Below are positions 35,122 to 42,323 of a stretch of DNA of 42,323 nt, one piece after another; position 1 is the stretch's first letter, and each line of letters opens with the position of its first letter. Made by a program: the position numbers and the translations under genes. Source of the DNA: Verrucomicrobiota bacterium (GTDB taxonomy: Bacteria; Verrucomicrobiota; Verrucomicrobiia; Methylacidiphilales; JBCCWR01). The notes below the pieces were generated by a model. It saw only the letters and a list, made by a program, of their open reading frames with translations. It was not told the origin of the DNA and did no database searches. Location: contig JBCCXA010000031.1 of assembly GCA_039192515.1 (NCBI GenBank), positions 1 through 42,323 on the forward strand. The letters run 5' to 3'.

Positions 35122-38100
35122 TTAAAAAGCGGGAGCCGAACTGTAGCCACCTGAAATTGAGATGGCTCCCGTACCACTAAATGATCCTGTAGTTGAGCTA
35201 TTACCACCTGACCCAGTGAAATTGGCCGTGTCCGTATAAAGCTCAAGATTACCTCCGTTAACAATGACATTGGCACCATTATTGAGTGTGATAGTTGGAG
35301 CTGCTGCAGTCTTTCCTCCAGCTCCATCCAATGTAACTGAACCATCGAATATAATACCGGTTCCAGAATACAATTTCATCAAGCTAGTCGCACTTAAGGT
35401 CGAACCACCATTAATATAGAGCTGTCCTCCGGAGCCTACCGCACCTATCCTCAACACATCTGCAGCAATATTAGCTCCATTGATAAGCACATCGCCAGTA
35501 GCACCATCAGCTACGACGTTGATCCTACCGTTTGAAACGCCGCCTGTGCTACTCATGAGTGCTTGTAATGAAGACGTATTGTCTATTGCAATAGCTGTCC
35601 CTGCAGTCCTATGAGAGAGAATGTCAATCAAACCGCCTCTCAAAGCACGGTCAGTCCCAGCATCAGAACCCACAATAATGTCGCCAGCTAAAGTTATGGC
35701 TTGATCTGCTTCCATTAGAACTGTGCCACCATCACCAGCTGTTGTTGTTGTACTGCCACCAACAATAGTGCTAATGGTAGATGTTGACCCTGTGGCAATT
35801 GCAGCAGTAGCTCCATCCGCTTTAATACCAATAGTGCCACCACTTCCCTCAGTGCCCACACCGCTTCCGCCGCCATTTGCAACTAGATTACCATCTATGG
35901 TGATATATCCATTCGTTGCACTTAAGTCTATCGTGCCTGCATTACCCCCTGCCCCAGAACCAGAACCTCCACCATCTACGTCAAGAGAAGATCCCGCATC
36001 TATTGATATATAATCTGGTGCCCGAAAATCGATGATTCCACCGTTTCCACCGCTACTATCCGTGGAAGCACCTCCCTCAGCATACACCTGTGCAGAGATC
36101 ATACCGATGTGACCAGTTGTAGCTGTAGCATTGAAAAAGCCACTGTTAGCGCCACTAAAACCAGTTGATGTTCCGGTTGACCCAGAAAAACTGGCATTAT
36201 CTATCTGTCCTGCAGTTACTCCAAATTCAATAGAGGTTGCCGAGTTTAGCGTGAGGCTAGCACCACTAAGCTGCGCATCTGCTATTTCCGCAAAATCTAT
36301 ACCATTGACTATTTGTGCCTCGATGGAGTTCACATTGAATGTATGAAGCCCATTGTCAAATTTAACAATTTTGTTTGCAACCAGATCTGTCCCAGAGCCA
36401 TAAAAATCCCTTACCCTGAGTTCATCAATTACTCCGGCTGCTGGACCTGTTCCTGAATAAACAATTCTACTTGCGGTGACATCTATATTCGTTCCATTGA
36501 TCTCATTTGCGTAAATGCTTCCACCAGAAATAATTGAATTTCCAGTAAAGGTGATTGTAATATCACCTGTCACATTTACATCACCCACTGAGTTCACAAA
36601 GTCAGAAGATAAATTACCATCCACGTAAACACCACCGCCGTATGTATCCAAGCCCGTTAGACCTAGTAAATTTGCTCCCGTGCTCAAACTACCTATGCTG
36701 AAATCAGTAATACCACTAATACCCCCAGGACCAGCAATTAAACTGCTACTGTTCAATGCAGATAAGTCATAACTCCCAGAGCCAATGATTTGGTTTGCTG
36801 AGACGTGGAAGGCATTTGTAGCATAGGAGTTACTTCCCCAAGCACCGATTTCAGCAACACCACCTGCTAAAATATCCACAGTCGGAGCCTGCAGATAACC
36901 AAAAACATTCACATCATTGTAAGCAGTAATCAGCGCGACGCCCATACCCGACAGATTAATTGAGCCGGCGCCCCATATATCAATGTCACCACCAGAGCTT
37001 AACTCCAAATTACGTGCGTTCATCACGTGTCCAAAGAAATCGATATCGGACCCCAATCCTCTCGCATAGAAACTAAGATCTAGGCTTGGATTATCAAACA
37101 CAGCCAAGGTGTTGATAGTGGTGTTACTTTCACTAACAAAGTAAATGCCATTCAAAGGTGAGAAAGTATAGTTGCTTGGCCCTACATTCACATAGCTCTC
37201 AGAATAAATACCTACACGGCCCGTTATCCCATCCAGCAGAATTTGAGGATCTCCCGTAACATTTAAACTTTGCGTTCGAAAGACAGCTGTGCTCTCGAAT
37301 AGGTCACCAGAAGGACGAGGACCTAAGTAGTTTACAAATTGATCTACTGGACTAGGACCTGGCTCTTGCAAGACCAATGTATAAATATTGTCTACCTGAG
37401 GATCAAAGACGACACCACTATAACTCCCTCCACTAAACTCTATAGAGGGATTTGTCGAGATACTCACGCTACTATCCAGTGTTAGTCCCCCAGGTATTAT
37501 ATCAAGCACTCTCTCCGTGTTATCGGGGATTACCCCTTCCGGAATAATAATTGACGGTAATACGGGGTCAGGCGTAGAAATAAGGTCCGGAGGAGAATCT
37601 ATGCTAGGAGGCCCACCACTTTTCTCAGACTTCCCCTCTCTGTCTTGCTCGCCATTTCCCTTTTCGTCCAACCCTATTTCATTTTCCAACCTGTTACTCT
37701 CTAGTTCCTTTCTTTTTTCACTCTTGCTTTTTTCGTCCCTTTTTTGATCTTCTGCAAAATTCTCACTTGTTTCATTATATTCATCAATAAGTTCTAGGTC
37801 TTCTTCCTCAAGTGTTACAACATCTCTGCCTTTCCCAAGGATCGCAAAACCAGAATCGGATAGCTCTCCGTTTGCCTTTAGCTCCTCTTGCTGGATAATC
37901 TCATTTTCTATAATATTCATATCAAGATTATCTCGCGCCTCCCTACTCTCAATTGAATCTCTTTCTGTTTTCATTTGATCTTGAGAGGTCTCATCAGTTT
38001 CTGGCCCCATATCCTGATTGCTTGCGAGACCCTCAGATTTCTCTGCGCTCTTCTTTTCTTTTTGCTCCTCTATTGGGCTTAATGAATCTTGATTACTTTC

Positions 38101-38703
38101 ATCCTTTTCGCCTTCATCCATCCCAGTTACCAGTGAGGAGCTCTTGACCAAAGTCTTAATATCAAAATCTACTGGCTCGGGAATGGTTTTAGCGCCAGCA
38201 GGCATTAGCAGCATCTTGCCAGGAGTTAAGATTTGTGTTTCGCCCATGCGACCCGGAATCGACATACGTAACGAGCCTTCCAAAACTAGCACTTTGGCAT
38301 GTTGGTTTGGCTGATACTCCATCATAATAGTCGTTCCCGTGATAGCAGCGGAAACTGAAGCCGTTTTAATCTTAGTGCCCCCTAGCCCTTTGGGGACTTG
38401 AAGTAGCATGACTCCTTTCTTTAAATTGAGGTTTCTCGTTCCCTGATCAAAATTAAAAACCGTATTGGAACCTAGCCTAGTTAAAGTGCGATCCGTGAAC
38501 ATAAGTTCAGCGCGAGATTTAACTCCAGTGGTCACGCTATTGTCACCCTGAATGATTTCTTGTGCACGTGCTTTGCGTGAAGTATGTGACTCAACAACTT
38601 CTACTTGATTAATAATTCTCGTAATCTTTGCCTTATCTAATGGCCCAGCCATAGACAAATTAAAAGACAATAAACTCAATCCAGATACAAACCACCTAAG
38701 CAT
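35122..38703 (-). CDS. FecR-domain plus beta-solenoid (filamentous haemagglutinin-like) surface protein
   Basis: The product has 1193 residues with a signal peptide ending near Ala19. About 45-160 is a FecR domain (VTTGVKSRAELMFTDRTLTRLGSNTVFNF, then SAAITGTTIMMEY and VLVLEGSLRMS). About 195-370 is a low-complexity charged linker (Glu, Lys, Ser and Gln rich). About 385-1193 is a long run of short beta-strand repeats rich in Gly, Asn, Ser and Thr, ending SGGYSSAPAF, typical of a right-handed beta-solenoid. It lacks both the usual TPS secretion domain and a C-terminal autotransporter barrel, so the export route is unclear. In related genomes such FecR-headed proteins are common but of unknown function. 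It may act as an adhesin or a surface glycan scaffold (inference). Confidence 0.8.
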   Translation of the reverse strand: MLRWFVSGLSLLSFNLSMAGPLDKAKITRIINQVEVVESHTSRKARAQEIIQGDNSVTTGVKSRAELMFTDRTLTRLGSNTVFNFDQGTRNLNLKKGVMLLQVPKGLGGTKIKTASVSAAITGTTIMMEYQPNQHAKVLVLEGSLRMSIPGRMGETQILTPGKMLLMPAGAKTIPEPVDFDIKTLVKSSSLVTGMDEGEKDESNQDSLSPIEEQKEKKSAEKSEGLASNQDMGPETDETSQDQMKTERDSIESREARDNLDMNIIENEIIQQEELKANGELSDSGFAILGKGRDVVTLEEEDLELIDEYNETSENFAEDQKRDEKSKSEKRKELESNRLENEIGLDEKGNGEQDREGKSEKSGGPPSIDSPPDLISTPDPVLPSIIIPEGVIPDNTERVLDIIPGGLTLDSSVSISTNPSIEFSGGSYSGVVFDPQVDNIYTLVLQEPGPSPVDQFVNYLGPRPSGDLFESTAVFRTQSLNVTGDPQILLDGITGRVGIYSESYVNVGPSNYTFSPLNGIYFVSESNTTINTLAVFDNPSLDLSFYARGLGSDIDFFGHVMNARNLELSSGGDIDIWGAGSINLSGMGVALITAYNDVNVFGYLQAPTVDILAGGVAEIGAWGSNSYATNAFHVSANQIIGSGSYDLSALNSSSLIAGPGGISGITDFSIGSLSTGANLLGLTGLDTYGGGVYVDGNLSSDFVNSVGDVNVTGDITITFTGNSIISGGSIYANEINGTNIDVTASRIVYSGTGPAAGVIDELRVRDFYGSGTDLVANKIVKFDNGLHTFNVNSIEAQIVNGIDFAEIADAQLSGASLTLNSATSIEFGVTAGQIDNASFSGSTGTSTGFSGANSGFFNATATTGHIGMISAQVYAEGGASTDSSGGNGGIIDFRAPDYISIDAGSSLDVDGGGSGSGAGGNAGTIDLSATNGYITIDGNLVANGGGSGVGTEGSGGTIGIKADGATAAIATGSTSTISTIVGGSTTTTAGDGGTVLMEADQAITLAGDIIVGSDAGTDRALRGGLIDILSHRTAGTAIAIDNTSSLQALMSSTGGVSNGRINVVADGATGDVLINGANIAADVLRIGAVGSGGQLYINGGSTLSATSLMKLYSGTGIIFDGSVTLDGAGGKTAAAPTITLNNGANVIVNGGNLELYTDTANFTGSGGNSSTTGSFSGTGAISISGGYSSAPAF

Positions 38704-38790
38704 AAAGGGATCCCTACTTACTAACCAAGTTGACCTTTAACAAATCGACTTAACAAATCTGTGATTTAATCTGGAGAAAATTTATCCTGC

Positions 38791-41358
38791 CTATTGAGTA
38801 ATACTTACCGCGATTCGAGAGGCAATATCAGCAAAAACCTCTTGAAGCTCCGTGGAAGTCTGCGCCTTGTAGCAAACCCCCAATTTTTGTTCATCCCATA
38901 ATTTCTTTCCGGGCTCACTAGCATTCATATTTGACATCGAATAGTGCTCATTCTTCAAATCATTTCCAAATACAACTGTATAGATTGTGGCGTCATGGTC
39001 CCTTCTTGCCAGCCAGCACTGAGCTTCGATGAGCCATTCCGCCATACTTACAATGTTGTCATATGAGAACCTTTCCCAAGCACCTGTGTCCCAACGGTAA
39101 AATTCTGTAGGATCACCTGAGACAGAGCTTGCCAGATTCTCTCCAAAGTAAAACTCCGGGTAAATTTCTTCCATGCGAAAGCTTCTACTAGTTCTAGCTC
39201 TCTCTCTCAATCTATTACGGTTTGTAGCAATAAACCAAGAGTCTTCATCAATATTATCAATCTCCCTATCCCCATTATCCCATGTTCCAAAACGAGCGTC
39301 ATCTACAGGCGGCCTCTGGTGGTAGCGAATATAGTGATTATTGAAGACTTCACTACCAGGTATAAACTCTAGTTTCTGATGCTCCATATCTCGCGTGGGT
39401 TCAATCATGGCACTACCCCAGCGGATTGATGCATCAACAAGAGGTGTTCTGTAGTAGTAATATGGATATTGGTTGGGGGTTGCTTCAAGGGCCTTCCATT
39501 CATCTGGCATGTTGTCGTGCAACACCATATTAGCCAGAACGGTATTACTATCCGACGTCCAATTCTGTCTGGGTGAGCGAATGCGCCCTGGAAACAACAA
39601 GATGCTTCTTTCTCCCAGTCGGCTTACTTCATTAGCAACCAAGCTTCTCATAAGCTGAGGCCCCACAATATAGTGCTCCTTAGGTGTTGAAGTCTCGGAT
39701 CCATCCGGGTTTATAAGATATTCCTTAAGTCTTTTATCCACCCCATCATCTATTACATATCCATATTTACTCTCATCGCTCTTATCATTAATAGCAGACA
39801 TAACAATGGGAACTGGACTCCTATTTATTAAATTAAAGCTACCTGGAGAAACTCCAGCATCCTCTTCCAACCAAGACCAAGGGGCCCAGAAATCATCATG
39901 TTGCGAATTCAAATTATTGCCCTCCATAATGGCTGTAACCACTGCATCGGTGTAGCCAGCAGAATCTGCATCCTCATCAGAATATGATTGAGAACTGGCT
40001 TGGCTTCTCCAGGCTAGGGAGTTGTTGTTATTAAAATTATTGGTCCATTGTCCTATATTCGCGTTAACACCTTCTAGGGTAGTAATATCTACGCCTTGAA
40101 TCAAGGAGGCCAAATCATAGCTACCAACATCGTTGCCACTGCTATCTAGTCGGTCAAATCTAACACCTGATAGATTCCCATTGGAACTCAAGGGTTTGAT
40201 ATTATGAGTCCATGGCACACTATTTTGGCTGTGCACTGTGTTGTAACCTGGCCCTCTAGCCAAAGACCTAGTAGTATTAAAATCTCCGTCTGTAAAGAAA
40301 ACATAGGATACGTTGACATTATCACGCGCTCCTGGAAGTGCTGAAAAGAAATTCTCTACTACATTATAAGCTACTCGCATTCCCTCTTGAGCATTGGTTC
40401 TTTCCCCCAATAAATAATCTTGGCTCACATCATCTGTTGTATCCATCATATCAGAGATGACGTCTTTGAAATTCGCTCTGGGAACAAATGGGCCATTGTT
40501 TGGAAATACCACCCTTCCTATGCTAGAGAAATAAACAACACCAAAGTAGTCTTGTTCATTATCAAATTCCTGCACAAAGTTCTTAACCGATCTTATCAAT
40601 GCCTCATAGCGGGGCCCATCGCCGGTATCTTCAGCTTTCATGGAGCTTGAAGCGTCTAAGACCAGCATAATAATAGATGGCCTCCGACCCACTTCCGTTT
40701 CTTGCTTGAGATTCATGTAATTAATGCCCGCAAGAGGCAAAAAGAACGTTCTGTGCTTTACTTCCGCTTTTATTCGAACACTTAGAGCGCGCACTTTCCT
40801 GTACTTTTTATAATCCAAATTGTCCCACTCATATCCTTCATAAATTGCCTCTCTCAATCCAAGTGTAGACGTATACGTGTAACCACCCCGAGCATCCCCT
40901 ACGTTATCTTCTCCGTCATAGCCTCTTGTCTCGGGCCTAGGAAATAAGTTCCCACTACCGATTTTTACAGCAGCTTGCTCAGCAACATAGTAAACGGTCG
41001 CCCCATTTGAACTTACCGATTTATATTCATAATCATCTGGATCCCCGCTAAGAGCCTCCCAAGGGCCGGATACCCCCCAACCGGGGTAGTTCGCTTCCAT
41101 CAAATTGGATACTATTTTTTGTTGGAGATTTACATCATCCGTAAAATTACTTCCCAACCGCAGAGCCGCACCATCTACAGCACGAACCAAGCGAGCTTCA
41201 TCTATATAGTAGAGGCCAAAGTCTAGCCCCATACCTGAAAAAAGTAATATAGGCAGTAATAGAATAGCAAATAGTGCGGTGTATTGACCGCTCTGCTTTT
41301 TATGATGTATTCTCTGAGCAGTCCAATGGTTTTCTTTGCTAAATAAAGAATCTTTCAT
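38791..41358 (-). CDS. TadG-like protein with von Willebrand A domain
   Basis: The product has 855 residues. Residues about 20-50 are a single N-terminal membrane segment preceded by QSGQYTALFAILLLPILLFSGMGLDFGLYY, the TadE/TadG pattern (Glu-type motif replaced by Gln-Tyr). The VWA domain begins near 230: IIMLVLDASSSMKAEDTG is a MIDAS motif (DxSxS) for a divalent ion. The rest is a large insert-rich extracytoplasmic region with many Asp and Asn and a second Asp-rich acidic segment. Similar proteins belong to tight-adherence (Flp) pilus loci. The TadE-like gene just upstream (114 bp) supports this. No TadA ATPase or pilin is in the window. Confidence 0.82.
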   Translation of the reverse strand: MKDSLFSKENHWTAQRIHHKKQSGQYTALFAILLLPILLFSGMGLDFGLYYIDEARLVRAVDGAALRLGSNFTDDVNLQQKIVSNLMEANYPGWGVSGPWEALSGDPDDYEYKSVSSNGATVYYVAEQAAVKIGSGNLFPRPETRGYDGEDNVGDARGGYTYTSTLGLREAIYEGYEWDNLDYKKYRKVRALSVRIKAEVKHRTFFLPLAGINYMNLKQETEVGRRPSIIMLVLDASSSMKAEDTGDGPRYEALIRSVKNFVQEFDNEQDYFGVVYFSSIGRVVFPNNGPFVPRANFKDVISDMMDTTDDVSQDYLLGERTNAQEGMRVAYNVVENFFSALPGARDNVNVSYVFFTDGDFNTTRSLARGPGYNTVHSQNSVPWTHNIKPLSSNGNLSGVRFDRLDSSGNDVGSYDLASLIQGVDITTLEGVNANIGQWTNNFNNNNSLAWRSQASSQSYSDEDADSAGYTDAVVTAIMEGNNLNSQHDDFWAPWSWLEEDAGVSPGSFNLINRSPVPIVMSAINDKSDESKYGYVIDDGVDKRLKEYLINPDGSETSTPKEHYIVGPQLMRSLVANEVSRLGERSILLFPGRIRSPRQNWTSDSNTVLANMVLHDNMPDEWKALEATPNQYPYYYYRTPLVDASIRWGSAMIEPTRDMEHQKLEFIPGSEVFNNHYIRYHQRPPVDDARFGTWDNGDREIDNIDEDSWFIATNRNRLRERARTSRSFRMEEIYPEFYFGENLASSVSGDPTEFYRWDTGAWERFSYDNIVSMAEWLIEAQCWLARRDHDATIYTVVFGNDLKNEHYSMSNMNASEPGKKLWDEQKLGVCYKAQTSTELQEVFADIASRIAVSITQ

Positions 41359-41472
41359 ATTTTTAAATATCGTGTCAATGCCGCTTAGCTTTAACTCATT
41401 AGTATTTACTCGATAGGTTATTTGTAATCTTACAGAATTTCCGTCCGCATAGTCTTTTTGATTAAAATAGAG

Positions 41473-42183
41473 CTAGTAGTATGCAACCTCGTATAGCTGA
41501 TTGAAGTCAGACCAGCCCACCAATTGATCTAGCCCCGTAATCATATCTACTTCTTGGAATACCTCTACAGCTACAATCGTTTGTAAGTAGCCAATAAAGT
41601 CCGTGCTCAAGTTATAATTTTCTGGGTTTTTAATCACGTCAAACGTAGTAGGAACCCCGTCTACCCTAATCACCCTCTTTTCCGTAACGAAACGGGACTT
41701 ATAATTACTATTCGAAGCTGGGAATGACCCCGAATCATCAATTACTAGTAAATCATCTTCTTCCCCGACGATACCATCACCATCCTCATCTCTTTCTCTC
41801 TCAATAGATCCATTAGAATCAATTCTTTTGACCACATTCACAAAAATATTCCAAGAATCATTGTGCTTAGCGTTTTCACGATCAGCAAAATCACCAGGTG
41901 CCACCATGTTCATCGCTATATCGTAGGCAGCTTCAAACGGTGCAGAGGCGTCAGCTTCATCACTAGTGGCAGTTCCTTTCACTGACACATAAGCTCTGGC
42001 TGCTTCCCTAGCCACTGATGCAAGAGCTTGCCCTTTTCCAACTTGTGAAGCTAAGTCAAAGGCTACTAATGATAAAGTAAGTAGAATTGTCGCAAATAAG
42101 GCAACTTCGACTACTGCCTGTCCCTTTTGACTAGATCTCTTTGTTATCCTCTTCGTAATACAATCGTTTTTTATTTGCAGCAT
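41473..42183 (-). CDS. TadE-like pseudopilin-type protein
   Basis: I choose the ATG at 42183 (236 residues), because AAAGGAATTC ends nearby and gives a good ribosome site; a TTG 19 codons upstream is the other option. After a basic head, KGQAVVEVALFATILLTLSLVAFDLASQVGKG is the TadE signature: the G-Q-A-x-V-E motif with its Glu, then one transmembrane helix. An AREAARAYVS segment follows and then a soluble part with a DEDGDGIVGEEDDLLVIDD acidic loop, probably Ca-binding. TadE-like minor pseudopilins function with the Flp pilus assembly machinery at the inner membrane. It is followed by the TadG/VWA gene on the same strand. Confidence 0.85.
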   Translation of the reverse strand: MLQIKNDCITKRITKRSSQKGQAVVEVALFATILLTLSLVAFDLASQVGKGQALASVAREAARAYVSVKGTATSDEADASAPFEAAYDIAMNMVAPGDFADRENAKHNDSWNIFVNVVKRIDSNGSIERERDEDGDGIVGEEDDLLVIDDSGSFPASNSNYKSRFVTEKRVIRVDGVPTTFDVIKNPENYNLSTDFIGYLQTIVAVEVFQEVDMITGLDQLVGWSDFNQLYEVAYY

Positions 42184-42284
42184 ATAGAATTCCTTTAATT
42201 TTTTATTGAATATTAAGAACTTCTTGATCACCCAGACCAACCCTCATCGAAAAAGCAACTGAAAGATCCAGAAATAACACTCGC

Positions 42285-42323
42285 TTAGACAATTTTATGC
42301 ATATTTTGATTAGCATCAATTTC
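42285..42323 (-). CDS. Possible 3' end of an upstream gene
   Basis: Reading the minus strand from the window edge, twelve codons (E-I-D-A-N-Q-N-M-H-K-I-V) precede a TAA at 42285-42287. It may be the end of a gene of the same operon or chance; only the next bases can tell. Confidence 0.2.
   Translation of the reverse strand, partial: EIDANQNMHKIV

Noticed and set aside
35723..36013. Proline/valine-rich plus-strand frame opposite the beta-solenoid gene
   Set aside because: It is the antisense image of Gly/Ser/Thr-rich repeats and carries no independent evidence.
33901..38703. Classical two-partner secretion pair (TpsA/TpsB)
   Set aside because: The large protein has a FecR domain in place of a TPS domain, and the barrel is far shorter than TpsB with no POTRA-like region.

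Overview
The window looks like a chromosomal segment of a marine-type Verrucomicrobiota bacterium (Opitutia/Puniceicoccales-like is my best guess; no rRNA is present to prove it). The grounds are many secreted S1 sulfatases, LamG-carrying sulfatases, a C-terminal DxDxDGxxNLxEYALGxxP tail, FecR/beta-solenoid surface proteins, moderate GC and frequent genes without a clear Shine-Dalgarno sequence. The organism has an outer membrane: it encodes DUF481 and other beta-barrel proteins and a lipoprotein signal.

Region 1 (1-19674) is an accessory polysaccharide-degradation island. It holds two tandem minus-strand iduronate-2-sulfatase-like sulfatases with LamG modules, an unrecognised exported protein, and a complete IS481-family element with 7-bp target duplications. 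The element sits at the 3' end of a decayed paralog of that exported protein. A plus-strand run follows: a sulfatase with an unusual C-A-T-T-R active-site motif, a third iduronate-2-sulfatase-like enzyme and a GH26 glycosidase. Then come a convergent large malectin/CBM6 surface protein, an AraC-type regulator and a fifth sulfatase with a HEAT-like tail. Together these suggest desulfation and endo-cleavage of a sulfated beta-mannan, xylomannan or beta-1,3-xylan, probably under AraC control. The substrate is inference.

Region 2 (19690-31896) is mostly core metabolism: MgtE magnesium transport, an HTH-metallo-beta-lactamase fusion, a DUF481 outer-membrane protein, leuC-leuD with candidate leader peptides in front, an Lrp/AsnC regulator overlapping an aminotransferase (a pairing like Bacillus alaR-alaT), a VanX-like D-Ala-D-Ala dipeptidase, a PATAN/DUF4388-FHA protein, cysS and an ArnT/GT39-like membrane glycosyltransferase.

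Region 3 (31897-42323) holds a 36-residue ribosomal protein bTHX gene, two YbjQ-family genes (one membrane-anchored) and a decayed PrsW/CPBP-like intramembrane protease gene. A minus-strand cell-surface set follows: a beta-barrel, a 1193-residue FecR plus beta-solenoid protein, a VWA/TadG-like protein and a TadE-like pseudopilin-type protein. No tRNA, rRNA or CRISPR array was seen.
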